Source of the DNA: Dama dama
Lineage: Eukaryota; Chordata; Mammalia; Artiodactyla; Cervidae
Direction of reading: 5' to 3'
DNA: 64,000 nt
Assembly (NCBI RefSeq): GCF_033118175.1
Contig: NC_083694.1
Location: 39,083,608-39,147,607, forward strand
Made by a program: the position numbers and the translations under genes. Positions 43,201-51,089 of this stretch are shown piece after piece. Numbering within the stretch: the stretch's first letter is position 1; each line of letters begins with the position of its first letter. A model generated the notes under the pieces. That model searched no databases, had not been told where the DNA came from, and worked only from the letters and a program-made list of their open reading frames with translations.

Positions 43201-45443
43201 CTGGGCTGAACTGGACGAGGCTGAAGAGCAGAGTCTGGCCTCCCTGCTGTCCACACCTGGAGGGCGCAGGGGGTCCCCCCTCTGCCCCCAGCCGTGTGTA
43301 GTCCCCGGGGAGCCCTGCTCTCCTTGCCTTAGGGGGCAGGCAGAAAGGACCACCTGCTCAGGGTCAAGGGCATCCCCAGGCAGCATCTCCAGAGTGGTCC
43401 CCAGAGATGCATGCTTGCTACTTGCCTGAGAGTCTGAGAGAACCTCCTGGGGCCCCGGTGTCTCTGGGAAACTGGTAGTTTCCCTGAGGCCTCGGGAGTG
43501 TCTCCTCCTCTCATCCCAGGAATCAAGAACAGGCTGGCTGAGCTGGGGGCGGACAGGGAGTGTCTGGCCAGCTCTGGTCCAGGGCTCCTGCCGCACAGGG
43601 CCTGGGAATTCCCGGGATACCTGGCACCTGAGCCGCACTGCCTGGCACTCCAGGCGTTGAACGCAGACCAGCAGCTGGTGAATGGCAGCTTGGGATGGGG
43701 CCCGAGGTGGGCTCTGGGCAGGGACAGCCAGGTCTTTCAGGGTCAGGGGTTCCCCCACGAGCCTGGAGGTCCACCCCCCCAGGCCACACCGGGATCTGGG
43801 GTCTGACCATGTGGGCCCTTTGAGTGGGGCCAGCCCAGTAGCAAGCCTGATGTCTGGGCAAGAGATATCTGTGGCCAGCAGCCAGGACTGCCTCAGATTG
43901 GAGGATGGGTGAGCCAGTGGCCCTCGGGGTAGGGGGCTTCCCTGCGGCATCAGGTGGGGCCGGAAGCTCTCCTGAGGCTCTGACCAGAGCTGGGGGCTGG
44001 TGAGACGTCCACACTCAGCCGTGTGGGTCTCCCTAGCACACAAGTTACTTTGCTGGATGGCAAAGTCTTGGACTCTCCCTTGGGGTCTCCCAACCAAGGG
44101 CTGCAGGTTGTCCTGCTGCTGGAAGCTTGAGTTGGTCAGCCGGCCGGTCATGTCCCTCAGGACGAGGCCCAGGCTGGGGTTGGGGCTGGCCAGGTTGCTC
44201 TGGACTCGGCAAGGCTCCTGGCGCAGCGCTGTCCCCGGGCACGGTGTGGCAGCAGGCCCTCCCCTCTCAGCCGGGCCCACGGGCACCCACCAGCCACGTC
44301 TACTGGCCAGGCCGACACCCAGGCTCTTCCGGAGTCTCCGTGGCTCTAAAGAAAGGACAGACAGTCATGCGCTGGGGGAGGACTCCGTCGTCAGTGCTCA
44401 GGAGGGACGGGGGAGGGAGCCCAGAGTCCAGAGGTCTGTGTCAGCTATTGTCCCAGGTGAACCGATGGATGCACCCCAAGCGCAGCGACCTGGCGTCAGT
44501 GCAGGGACTCGGAGTGGGGAGGGGGCAGTGGCTCGGAGGAGGGCAGCAGGAAGCAGGGAGAGAGGGGGGAGGCTGCTGAGGGGGGTCCCAGGTGAGAGGT
44601 GATGGGGCTGGGATGGGGGCAGTAGGAGGGTGGAGAGGAGGCAGATCAGATCTGCTGAGAAGGTGAAGGTGTAAAAGAGGGTGAAGCATCAAGGACGACT
44701 CCCTGGTGTCCAGCTTGAGCAGAGGTGCTGGGTGAGAGGGTGGCTCACAGCTGGAGTGAAAGCAAGACCCAACACATTACAGTTAAAAGGGAGCTGCTCT
44801 GGGGACCAAGGGCGTGGGGCTTAGAGCCCTCCACTCCCCAGCCACCACCGCCCCCAGCCTCCCCAGCCTGCCTCCCTTCTACCGGCCTCTTGGGTGCTGG
44901 TGAGATGCCTGGGAGGGCCTGGCAGGTAGAGTGGGCCATGAAAGTTTGCAGACAGGAACTAAAGTTCAGAGAGGTTAAGAGCCTTGCCCTATGGTCACAC
45001 AGCTAAGAACACAGAGAAACTGGCGTGTTAATTGGAATCTGAACTGGTTCTTGGGTTGCTCCCACGCTTGGCTGCACAGCTCTGTGGCCTTCTGGAAGCC
45101 CCAGGCACCTGAGCAGAGGTGTTCCCCAGCACACCACTGCAGAGATCGAGCTCTGGAGCTCCTGTTTCCCCCTTCCTCACCTCACGTCCTGACTTCCTGA
45201 TCCTCCCTTGGGCCCCGGACTGGAAGACTTTGTCCTGGTCCAGTTGGCCTCAAACAGCAATCTCAGGAATCAGCAAGGCCCTGGGCTGGGCTGTCTGCGA
45301 AAGGGGCTCTGGGCTGCTACCCCAGGGGACCCTGCTCCTGCCACCTCTGACCCAGACCCACTGAACCTCTTGCCTGGCCTCAGGGAGGTTGCTGGCCTGG
45401 GGGGCACATTCTCCTTGTGGCTGGCATCAGGTCTCAGCTCCAT
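22113..45443 (-). CDS. C1orf167: C1orf167 orthologue: Pro/Ser-rich N-terminus plus SFI1-like Trp-repeat protein, 14-exon model
   Basis: Minus-strand exons in transcript order: 45443-45374, 44345-43108, 42411-42211, 41108-40972, 34341-34166, 33689-33503, 31827-31650, 31565-31411, 30750-30542, 29660-29516, 28179-27796, 27255-26985, 23322-23203, 22289-22113. All join in phase with no internal stop: 3648 nt, 1215 codons plus TGA. Identity rests on position (convergent with MTHFR, as in human) and on a start (MELRPDASHKENV) that I recall as typical of C1orf167. Residues 1-436 are low-complexity, rich in Pro, Ser, Arg and Gln. Residues about 437-1175 carry repeated aromatic-basic helices such as CFRAWWRWAQR, CFGAWQRF, LLLWRTRL, HWAQW and FNKWHQCLAARGLRAK, resembling SFI1 repeats. 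Intron 1 appears to be GC-AG. Human is longer (about 1470 residues by memory), so phase-neutral exons may be missing. Function is unknown; centrin or calmodulin binding is inference. Confidence 0.75.
23203..23322 (-). CDS. C1orf167: C1orf167 coding exon 13
   Basis: 120 nt, residues 1118-1157, CWRLEARLRRLQSSQQARLR then AMWQRWVDAHGAERLAW. Donor CTC|gtgagt. The acceptor is taken at acctgcag|TGC to keep phase 0. The stronger-looking ctcccctcag 14 nt upstream would shift the frame into a stop. It lies antisense in the MTHFR 3' UTR. Confidence 0.6.
24844..24849 (+). terminator. MTHFR: Candidate MTHFR poly(A) signal AATAAA
   Basis: First canonical hexamer downstream of the stop codon on the plus strand. 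It lies just left of a BovB insertion that starts about 24898. Confidence 0.45.
24898..26430 (-). mobile_element. BovB (RTE) LINE, 5'-truncated, in C1orf167 intron 12
   Basis: About 1.5 kb in reverse orientation. Reverse-transcriptase remnants read on the minus strand at 25716-26292 (e.g. FIDYPKAFDCVDHNKLWKIL) and 24908-25652. The frame is broken into several pieces, so inactive. The 3' end is at 24898 (gttcagttcagtcgctcag on plus). Confidence 0.92.
26985..27255 (-). CDS. C1orf167: C1orf167 coding exon 12
   Basis: 271 nt, residues 1027-1117. LKTWTQSATQGH, HWAQWRTALLRVWLEPQ, ASLQRWPGLATRGRLL. Acceptor cctccccccag, donor CAG|gtgagg. The other strand is also open and Trp-rich over the same stretch, but lacks matching splice sites. 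Confidence 0.68.
27796..28179 (-). CDS. C1orf167: C1orf167 coding exon 11
   Basis: 384 nt, residues 899-1027. HFQAWCGAMKASRAERSAF, ASCWRSREQGCQ, LRRTWAQQAFVARR, ALCWMLWARES. Acceptor cccctgttctgcag. The donor is taken as CAG|gtgggt; a second donor about 20 bp downstream (GAG|gtcagt) has the same phase, so the exon end is uncertain by a few residues. Confidence 0.68.
28245..28312 (-). repeat. BovA/Bov-tA tail fragment (reverse)
   Basis: Only about 65 bp: caactctttgcgaccccatgg and neighbours, then it stops. Confidence 0.7.
28405..28558 (+). repeat. CHR-1 type SINE with poly(A)
   Basis: gacttccttggaggtccagt head, agggaactaagatcccacat, A18 tail. Confidence 0.88.
28912..29043 (+). repeat. CHR-1 type SINE
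   Basis: aattccctggtggtccagtg head, ggtgtggccaaagata, A-rich tail. Confidence 0.88.
29516..29660 (-). CDS. C1orf167: C1orf167 coding exon 10
   Basis: 145 nt, residues 851-899. LQEKCQRWVQARLQGLRSAV then FWGWQQAAARRR. Acceptor ctctggccacag, donor AG|gtgggt. Confidence 0.7.
30137..30210 (+). repeat. Imperfect (GAT/GGT)n tract
   Basis: Repeated gatgatgag/gatggtgag units, followed by a MIR-like segment to about 30360. Confidence 0.75.
30215..30365 (-). repeat. MIR-like fragments upstream of C1orf167 exon 10
   Basis: Motifs such as cattttatggatgaataagctgagac. Strand is uncertain; a second MIR lies at about 31005-31145. Confidence 0.5.
30542..30750 (-). CDS. C1orf167: C1orf167 coding exon 9
   Basis: 209 nt, residues 781-851. 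The densest Trp content in the gene: LLDWSHWATAQG, ARWAWNRRC, LGLWRQRLVQRREVEWRAR, LGHWHCYWQ. Acceptor cttcccag, donor A|gtgagt. Confidence 0.72.
31005..31150 (+). repeat. MIR SINE fragment
   Basis: ccaggcactgtgcttgctag, aggcacagagaggttaagca, acttgcccgacatcacacag. Confidence 0.72.
31411..31565 (-). CDS. C1orf167: C1orf167 coding exon 8
   Basis: 155 nt, residues 730-781. It holds QQGQCLLLWRARAQQSRDAA and RWQQSKLQR. Acceptor cctccttccccag, donor gtaggg, phase 0 in and phase 2 out. Only 84 bp separate it from exon 7. Confidence 0.68.
31650..31827 (-). CDS. C1orf167: C1orf167 coding exon 7
   Basis: 178 nt, residues 670-729. SFFEGMQWRALRHILRGWRL is a clear Trp-repeat unit; the second half is Pro/Gly-rich. 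Acceptor cccctcctgtag, donor AAG|gtgagg. Confidence 0.68.
32788..32998 (-). repeat. Bov-tA SINE (reverse)
   Basis: Complete reverse copy ending ccactgagccaccggggaag. Confidence 0.92.
33503..33689 (-). CDS. C1orf167: C1orf167 coding exon 6
   Basis: 187 nt, residues 608-670, with RLALQRALLLWRTRLSQHQ near its end. Acceptor gtctacttctcag. The donor is taken as GGA|gtaggt; reading six bases further would hit an in-frame TAG. Confidence 0.65.
34166..34341 (-). CDS. C1orf167: C1orf167 coding exon 5
   Basis: 176 nt, residues 549-608. RCFGAWQRFVQRGTRYRAH parallels the start of exon 3, then LRTCLQQWVQMKQLRAS and LSLCWRKA. Acceptor tcttgctgtccag, donor G|gtgagt. Confidence 0.72.
34632..34772 (-). repeat. 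CHR-1 type SINE (reverse)
   Basis: ttatttttggccattcc-like start, cttagttccccgaacaggga, ending accactggacccccaggcaa. Confidence 0.85.
34787..34965 (-). repeat. Bov-tA/BovA SINE (reverse, truncated)
   Basis: Starts agtgttagtcgctctattgt; ends at the tRNA-like part (gtcttcggcattgcaggca). It directly follows the CHR copy. Confidence 0.88.
34966..35300 (+). repeat. L2 LINE fragment
   Basis: Pattern of the L2 3' region: cctccagcagtagtctcctt, aaggccctctctgatgatct, cctgtcagaggccttagaac. Confidence 0.5.
35311..35572 (+). repeat. CHR-2 type SINE
   Basis: gaaattccctagtggtccag head and long tail to catgcagccaaaaaaaag. Confidence 0.88.
35740..36310 (+). mobile_element. Old L1-type 3' segment split by a Bov-tA copy
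   Basis: Left part 35740-35872 and right part 36089-36310 belong to one ancient repeat, like 3597-3950. A reverse Bov-tA (35873-36088) sits between them. Confidence 0.55.
35873..36088 (-). repeat. Bov-tA SINE (reverse), inserted in an older repeat
   Basis: Full reverse copy; ends atcattagtatgacctgggaag, a diverged head. Confidence 0.9.
36459..37215 (+). repeat. Bov-tA SINE split by a bovine L1 insertion
   Basis: The SINE head is 36459-36493 and the body 37026-37215. The gap is an L1 3' end flanked by the exact duplication aaagaatcca (36484-36493 and 37026-37035). Confidence 0.92.
36494..37025 (+). mobile_element. Bovine L1 3' end (nested) with poly(A)
   Basis: tggtacatatacacaatgga start, then the L1 tail. 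It has an internal A17 run flanked by a repeated agaacagactttt, and a terminal A-run at 37020-37028. Confidence 0.88.
37350..37500 (+). repeat. CHR-2 type SINE with target-site duplication
   Basis: ggggcttccctggtggtcca to aagccaaataaataaata. Flanks attgacttaa and atcgacttaa are near-identical duplications. Confidence 0.9.
38706..39045 (+). repeat. CHR-2 type SINE (long form)
   Basis: gggacttccctgatggtctg to aagccaaaaataaataaata. Flanks aaataagaat / aaataagaac form the duplication. Confidence 0.88.
39412..39728 (-). repeat. Bov-tA SINE (reverse) with a duplicated head half
   Basis: A full reverse copy to about 39605 is followed by a second copy of its ctggagtggg...agccatcagggaagccc half, giving a 1.5-mer. 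Confidence 0.85.
39735..40120 (-). repeat. CHR-1 type SINE (reverse) split by a bovine L1 3' fragment
   Basis: SINE parts 39735-39828 and 40076-40120. Between them is an L1 tail (ggctgattcatgttgacata ... agtaattatcctccaattaa). The diverged flanks aaagcacagagtcct and aaagtgcagaatcct look like its target duplication. Confidence 0.8.
40125..40470 (-). repeat. CHR-2 type SINE (reverse, long form)
   Basis: ctgtgctggggcttcattgc start, ends accactgagccaccagggaa. Flanking ttaggtact duplicated at both ends. Confidence 0.85.
40972..41108 (-). CDS. C1orf167: C1orf167 coding exon 4
   Basis: 137 nt, residues 504-549, begins WRHLIQQHKQGQ after acceptor ctctcttgacctag. Donor CAG|gtagtc. It enters in phase 0 and leaves in phase 2, exactly what exons 3 and 5 require, although it has little sequence identity to lean on. 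Confidence 0.55.
41231..41278 (+). repeat. (TGGA)n microsatellite
   Basis: About 11 tetranucleotide units, near-perfect. It lies in C1orf167 intron 3. Confidence 0.97.
41405..41616 (-). repeat. Bov-tA SINE (reverse)
   Basis: Full reverse copy ending gctgagccaccagggaagcc. Confidence 0.92.
41660..42060 (+). repeat. MIR SINE split by a Bov-tA copy
   Basis: Left MIR part ttgctatgtgctaggcagga ... ttaacctcacaa; right part aaccttgagaggtatgtact ... aaggcgcagagaggtcaagt. Bov-tA 41722-41905 sits between, with aacctcacaa duplicated on both sides. Confidence 0.82.
41722..41905 (+). repeat. Bov-tA SINE, nested in MIR
   Basis: ggggcttccctggtagctca to gacatgactgagagaataag. Confidence 0.9.
42211..42411 (-). 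CDS. C1orf167: C1orf167 coding exon 3 (first Trp repeats)
   Basis: 201 nt, residues 437-503, phase 0 in and out. It starts WLSRCFRAWWRWAQRRR and includes LRALRWALWLREAQLEAAW. Donor AAG|gttagg. The acceptor chosen (ctggcag|TGG) keeps phase 0; an alternative ag 10 nt upstream (ccccag|CTGG) would not. Confidence 0.7.
43108..44345 (-). CDS. C1orf167: C1orf167 coding exon 2 (large, low-complexity)
   Basis: 1238 nt, residues 24-436, acceptor tttctttag, donor CAG|gtaggg. It begins EPRRLRKSLGVGLASRRG. It is the longest genuine open stretch in the window. Composition is Pro, Ser, Arg and Gln with no recognisable domain, probably disordered. One predicted helix (IHQLLVCVQRLECQAVRLR) lies in the middle. 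Confidence 0.75.
45374..45443 (-). CDS. C1orf167: C1orf167 coding exon 1, GC donor
   Basis: ATG is the complement of 45441-45443. It reads MELRPDASHKENVPPRPATS then LRP plus one base. The exon ends CCAG|gcaaga, a consensus GC donor. An in-frame upstream Met exists at 45590 but the downstream start fits the family start I recall. The next exon supplies the rest of a Glu codon. Confidence 0.65.
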
Positions 45444-45599
45444 GTGCTCCAGGGCAAAGCCGGGGGGCGGGGGCAGTGATCTTGTTCCACACCACAGCTG
45501 CCGTCCTATTTGATTAGAGGGGCTCTGAGGGGTGAGGACAGGGTGCCCAGCTCCTTCCCAGCCATGCCCATCCCTGGTCCCCAGCCCCACCCTTCACCA

Positions 45600-46600
45600 G
45601 CATCCCTGGCTGCCCTGAGGTCCAGCCTGGCTGTCCTGTTCCGGGCCCCTTCGGGTCTCCTCTCCCCAGCCCCTACCACCCCTTTCCCTTGTCATTTTCT
45701 CATGTCTTTTAGCACCCACTCCTTCTAACACTGATGACAGGTTCCTGTGGACTGCGCTTCCCCAGCAGCCCTCTCAGGTAGGGGCCTTTCTTTCAGAAAG
45801 GCAGGATGGGGTGCCCTTCTTTGATTCCTGCAGCCACTTCCCAACCATTCGCCCTCTCTCTTCTCTAGAATGCTCTGGCTCTAAGCTCCAGGCGAGCCGG
45901 CAAGGAAGTCTTGATTATTTATTTCTTGAATATGTCAGCTTCGGCTCACTGTCAATTTGTCCAACACACCCCTAAGTTCTGGGTGGTTTTATCCTCCATG
46001 TGGATGATCCCTCTAACTCCTGGTCTGCGAGTCCTTGACCTTCTTGCCTCCCACCGTCTTGTCCTTCACCCAACCTCAGCCTCTGGTGCCCAGGGTCCCC
46101 CCAGACTTTGTCATCCTCAATAACTGCACCCCTCCCTAATTTCTGTTTCAGAGACCACACCCATCTTTCCAGCTCCCTCCTGTGGACCTTGCGTGAGACC
46201 TGGTCCTCTGTTCTCATCACCCTTCATCCTTTGATCCTTGATGTCTCTCTCCCACCTCCTGCAGCTTAACCATCCAGTGTTCTAACCACCCCTTATGCAC
46301 ACTCCCAGTTCCTCCTCTCTGCCACTCACTCAGAAAAATGACAACAGAGGTTAAAGTGACTGAAGGAAACCCTACAACTGCACTGGCGGCCTTGCTCAGA
46401 AAGTACCACCTTCAGTCTCAAGCGGGGCCCCCAAGGCAGCTGGAGAATCAAACTCTAGTCCCTTCCTCCTAGCCCTCCCAGATGCTAACTCACACTTTCT
46501 CTGATGTCCTCAGGCCTCTGCCACCTCTTCTCCACTCACCCCCTACAGCAGAACTTGTTCCTATTTTACCCACCAAATAGGGACATCAGAAGAGAAATGC
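45600..46600. other. Upstream flank of C1orf167, no gene seen
   Basis: C/T-rich single-copy-looking sequence with short open frames only. It probably contains the C1orf167 leader and promoter, but nothing diagnostic is visible. Confidence 0.5.
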
Positions 46601-47005
46601 TGGCACTTCCTAGCAGTTTGGAGGCTAAGGCACCATGCTCCCAATGCAGGGGGCCTGGGTTCAGTCCCTGATCAGGGAACTAGATCCCACCTGAAGGTCC
46701 TGATGCTGGGGAAGATTGAAGGCAAAGGAGAATGAGAGGTTGGATTGAGCGAGGATGAGCAGAGGATGAGATGGTTGGATGGCATCACCAACTCAATGGA
46801 CATGAATTTTAAGTAAACTCCAGGGGACAGTGGAGGACAGAGGAACCTGGCTGATGCAATCCATGGGGTCATAAAGTAACAGGCATGACTTAGTGGCTGA
46901 ACAACAACAAAAGCTGCAACTAAAGATCCCGCGTGCTACAACTAAGACACAGTGCAGCCAACTAATAAATAAACAAAAATAAATACATATATTAAAAAAG
47001 AGAGA
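46600..47005 (+). repeat. CHR-2 type SINE split by a BovB/BovA 3' fragment
   Basis: SINE head 46600-46692 (cttcctagcagtttggaggc ... agatcccac) and tail 46910-47005 (aaagatcccgcgtgctacaa ... ataaataaac). The middle 46693-46909 is a plus-orientation BovB 3' end (ctgatgctggggaagattga). Confidence 0.82.
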
Positions 47006-47604
47006 TGCTGTTAAGTGTCCCCACTTGCCCCCTTTGTATCTATAGTCTCTCCCAGCCCCTCCGCCATCCTGTGTGGTCCCCCCACCTGCCTGACCCTCCT
47101 CTGTGCTCCATCCTGTCTTCCCTGCCCAAAGCCAGCACACAGGGCCACCACCAGCCTCTGAGGTCCCATTCTGTGACTCAGAAAGAGCACCTTCGGTCCC
47201 CATAGCCTCACAGCTGATTTAGCCCCCCACCCCACCAGGACACAGAGCTGGGGGGGCAGGACGCAGGCTATCGTGTGTCAGGGCCTTGTCCCCACTCCCT
47301 AAGTCACTTCCCCTATCATCAACACTTCCCCTTTCTTGACTGATTCATTCCCATCAGCACTTAAGCGGTGGTTATTTTTTTCCATCTTTAAAAACAAAAA
47401 CACCAAACAATAGCAACATTCTCCTTTTGAGCCTCCAGGAAGGACCCAGGCCAAGTCTCCCCTTCTCATCACCCCCAAATCCCCGTTCCTTCCCCACCTT
47501 CACCTCTGCTGACCTCACTGCACTTGGGCTCCCCTCACCCCAAAGCTCCTTTCCTCTAGGTGACCTCTGAGGTGCTACACCCCTGGCCAGTTCTCAGCCC
47601 CCAG

Positions 47605-48212
47605 CTTGCAGGATCTTAGCTCCCTGTTGTTGTTCAGTCGCTAAGTCATGTCCAACTCTTTGCCCCATGGACTGCAACATGCCAGGCTTCCCTGTCCATC
47701 ACCAGCTCCCAGAGCTTGCTCAAACTCATGTCTATCAAGTCAGTGATGCCATCCAACCATCTCATCCTCTGTCGTCCCCTTCTCCTCCTGTCTTCAATCT
47801 TTCCCAGCATCAGGGTCTTTTCCAATGAGTCAGTTCTTCGCATCATGTGGCCAAAGTGTTGGAGTTTTCAGCTTCAGCATCAGTCCTTCCAATGAATATT
47901 CAGGACTGATTTCCTTTAGGATGGACTGGTTGGATCTCCTTGCTGTCCAAGGGACTCTCAGAGTCTTTTCCACCATTACGGTTCGAAGGCATCAACTCTT
48001 CAGTGCTCTGCCTTTTTTATTGCCCAACTCTCATATCCTTACATGACTACTGAAAAAACCATTGCTTTAACTATATGGACCTTTGTTGACAAAGTAATGC
48101 CTCTGCTTTTTAATAGGCTGTCTAGGTTTGTCATAGCTTTCCTTCCAAGGAGCATCAAACCAAGTGAAAGTGTGGAGTTCTAACCACCAGACCGCCAGGG
48201 AATTCCCAGCCC
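47605..48212 (-). repeat. CHR-1 type SINE (reverse) split by a BovB 3' fragment
   Basis: SINE parts 47605-47630 (cttgcaggatcttagctccc) and about 48160-48212 (aaagtgtggagttctaacca ... agggaattccc). The middle is a reverse BovB 3' end of about 530 bp. Confidence 0.82.
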
Positions 48213-48639
48213 TCTGTTTTCTGGAGGCAGGACACTGATTATTCGGTCTCCTCAGAGTCCCTGTCTCCCTGATTCCAGGTTGCCCCCTCTCAGTTTCCCT
48301 CCCTCCCTCCTGCCTGTTTTCCAGTCTCTTCTGCTGGTTCCTCCTCCTCTCCATGTTCAATCCCAGCCCACACCCCCACTTCCCTGATGCTCACACCCCA
48401 GGTGACCTCAGCCTCGGACATTTCTCACCCAGACTCCCATCCTGCTCTTCTTTCCGAAGGACGGCTCCATCAGGACATCCTGACTCCTCACCTCACATGC
48501 AATCCATCAGCTAACCCCATCTGTCCTACCTTCCAAAGACACCCAGAATCTGCCACTGCTCCCCGCCTCCATTCTCGCCTCCCTGGGTTGAGTCACTCTC
48601 CCTTCTTGCCTCCTAACTGGTCTCCCCTCTTCTGCCCTT

Positions 48640-49345
48640 GTCCCCACACCCAGAGCCTCCTTCCCATGGAGGGCAGAGTGACCTGTGAACACTGAGATCC
48701 AAGTCTGCCCTGACTCAACTCAAAGACTGTCAAAGTTTCCCCAACCCACTCAGTCCTCAACCAAGGCTTCGAAGCCCTACCGTAGGGACCTTGTTTATTA
48801 TGTGCAAAGTGACGATGGAACACAGTCCCGCTCTCTGGTTATGTTTGTCTATGGCTGCATACGTTTACTCTCTGACCCCTGCCCTACGCTATATCTGCTC
48901 CCTACGCTTAGCTTACCCCACCTCCCCCCACCCCCACACCCTCCCCTTGTTCTCTCTGCTCTGAACACATCAGCTTCCTCCATGTTCTTCCAAAATGCTA
49001 TGCATGTTCCCACCTCAAGGCCTTTGCACTTGCTGTCCCTTCTGCTTGGAACTCTCTCTCCTTCCCACCCTCCCTCATTCTTTCAAATCCTGCTCAGACT
49101 TCACAGGGAGCCCTTCCCTGACCACTCCCCCGCCCCTTTCCACAGTACCCTCCCTACTCCCTCTTTTGACCCTGCCTGATTTTTCTCCATGACTTTTCCC
49201 AGCCTAACAGACTGAAGAAATTGCTCTTCTCCCTTCAGTGGACGGAAGCCACCGTCTCTTATCCTGCTGTATTCACAGCACATAGAATAAACAGTATCTG
49301 GCACATAGCAGGGGCCTGTACATTGTGTTAAAGGAGTGACCGGCT
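48640..49345 (+). repeat. L2 LINE 3' region
   Basis: Motifs gcctttgcacttgctgtccc, agggagcccttccctgacca and cacatagaataaacagtatc ending in the L2-type tail. No frame of any length. Confidence 0.65.
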
Positions 49346-49889
49346 GGTACTCAGCATCATGCAGCCTTTAGGATGCTTCCTGTCATTTAATCTGCTCTGC
49401 AGCCCTAAGAAGTAGTTCCTTTTTATAGACATGAGTTTAAAGCCTGCCCAGCCCAAAGGTTAAAGTATAAAGTATATCAGCAGCTACAGAAGGGCTATGC
49501 TGGGGGTCCAACCCCACAGTGCATGCTCCTAACCAGGACCACCTCGACCCTTACCTCTTTTCAAAGGAGAGTTGAGACAGCTCAATCCACAATATCCTTT
49601 CCTACCTCCAACTCCCCTGGTCCCATGCCTGGACTCACCTGTCCATCTACCTTCTCCTCACACCCCACCCTGTCGGCCCCCCACCCCGCAGGCACTCCAT
49701 CCTTGGCCGGTTAAGGTGATCACAGCATCTCTTCTCTTCCCACCAGAATTGTTTTCCTGCCTTCCTGGACCTGCCCTCCCGCGCGTCTGTCTTCCTCTGG
49801 TCCACCTTCACCTTCCGTCCGCCTTCACCTTCCGTCCACCTTCACTGGAGGGGGTCTCAGGCCGGACGGCTAACGACCCAGGTAAGGGG

Positions 49890-50130
49890 GATGTGTGTTA
49901 GGAGACGTCAGAGAGCGCGCCTGCCCAGCGTTCAGCTGCTGCCTGTGGAGGGTGCACGCGGCGCCTGCGTGGGAGTCCTGAGCCGGATGACTGGTGTCTG
50001 CGCGTGCGCGGGCTCGAGGGCGCTGGAAGGGACCGTCCTCCGCGTGGCTCGAGGGCGCTGGAAGGGACCGTCCTCCGCGTGGCTCGAGGGCGCTGGAAGG
50101 GACGGTCCTCCGCGCTAGGGTACTGGCAAA
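49890..50130. promoter_or_regulatory. Small isolated CpG-rich patch
   Basis: CpG-dense 240 bp with an NRF1-like tgcgcgtgcgcgg at 49997-50010, followed by a 3-copy 35-bp repeat. It lies 4.5 kb upstream of C1orf167 exon 1 in otherwise CpG-poor DNA. It could be a distal promoter or a repeat-driven patch. Confidence 0.45.
50011..50115 (+). repeat. 35-bp minisatellite, three contiguous copies
   Basis: Units 50011-50045, 50046-50080 and 50081-50115. Units 1 and 2 are identical; unit 3 differs at two bases. Each begins ggctcgagggcgctggaagg and contains several CpGs. Confidence 0.97.
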
Positions 50131-50164
50131 GTAGGTGGCCTCGTGCAAACTTGTTGCACAAAGC

Positions 50165-50380
50165 TTTGTGAAGTGAAGTCGCTCAGTCGTGTCCGACCCT
50201 TTGCGACCCCATGGACTGTAGCCTACTACGCTCCTCCGGCCGTGGGCTTTTCCAGGCAAGAGTACTGGAGTGGGTTGTCATTTTCTTCTCCAGGGGATCT
50301 TCCCAACCCAGGGATCGAACCCGGGTCTCCCGCATTGTAGGCAGACACTTTACTATCTGAGCCACCAGGCACAAAGCCTG
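50165..50380 (-). repeat. Bov-tA SINE (reverse) with target-site duplication
   Basis: Full reverse copy. gcacaaagc is present on both sides (50155-50163 and 50379-50387). Confidence 0.92.
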
Positions 50381-50564
50381 GGGTCCCTTCAAAACTGGCT
50401 GGAATCCACCCTACCCACTCCCCTCCACGGTGTGTCGGGGCAAGTTCGGCGCAATTTTACTTTTTTCCGGGCATTTTCTCCCTGCCAAGCCTCTTTGCCT
50501 ATGTGCTGTACCCCACCCAGCGCTGCCCTGCTCTTTCCCATTTTCTCCTTTCTAAATACGGAGA

Positions 50565-50690
50565 GCATGGACCGTGGAGTCAGAGGACTTGTGATCAATA
50601 TTGATTCCGCTGCTGTCTGACCTTAGGCAGAAGTGTCTAACTTTTCTAAACCGCAGGCTCCTCATCTGTGAAAGAGGAGTGATGAGACTT
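50565..50690 (-). repeat. MIR-like fragment
   Basis: Reverse MIR motifs: ttgattccgctgctgtctga, gcaggctcctcatctgtgaa. Confidence 0.5.
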
Positions 50691-51089
50691 ACTCGACTCT
50701 CTCACGGTTTTGATGTGAGAGTTAGCTGTTTGGCAAGGTGAAGCCAAAGAGCCTTTAAATTAAAGCAATTCTTGAAGGAGGGTGTGATTATTACTTCAAG
50801 TCCTCTTTTATCTCTAGTAATACTTTTTGCCTTAAAGTCAAATCAATCTGGTAATTATATTTACCAGCTCTATTATTTGCCTGGTTTAACTTTTTCATCC
50901 ATTTACTTTCAGCCTTCCTGTGTCTGTATATTTTAGGCAAGCTTCTTAAAACACAATGTGGCTGGAATTTTTTTAAAAGTCGTTTACAGATGTATGACTC
51001 TATATAAACCATCTTATTTGGTGCTTGCTAATGGTCACATTTCATGGTTTTGTTTTTTTTTTTCCTCCTTTCTTGCCTTTTTAATTTAT

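Larger units (their letters stand above)
22290..45373 (-). other. C1orf167: C1orf167 introns: content
   Basis: Introns 12 (23323-26984) and 4 (34342-40971) are the largest and carry most insertions: a BovB LINE in intron 12; an L2 piece, several SINEs, two old L1 ends and bovine L1 tails in intron 4. Intron 1 (44346-45373) holds a MIR-like piece near 44945-45005. Intron 6 (31828-33502) holds one Bov-tA; 31830-32780 otherwise shows nothing clear. Intron 8 has a MIR near 31000-31150. 37660-38650 shows only MIR-like pieces and two copies of a 36-bp GC-rich unit near 38195-38270. Confidence 0.55.
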
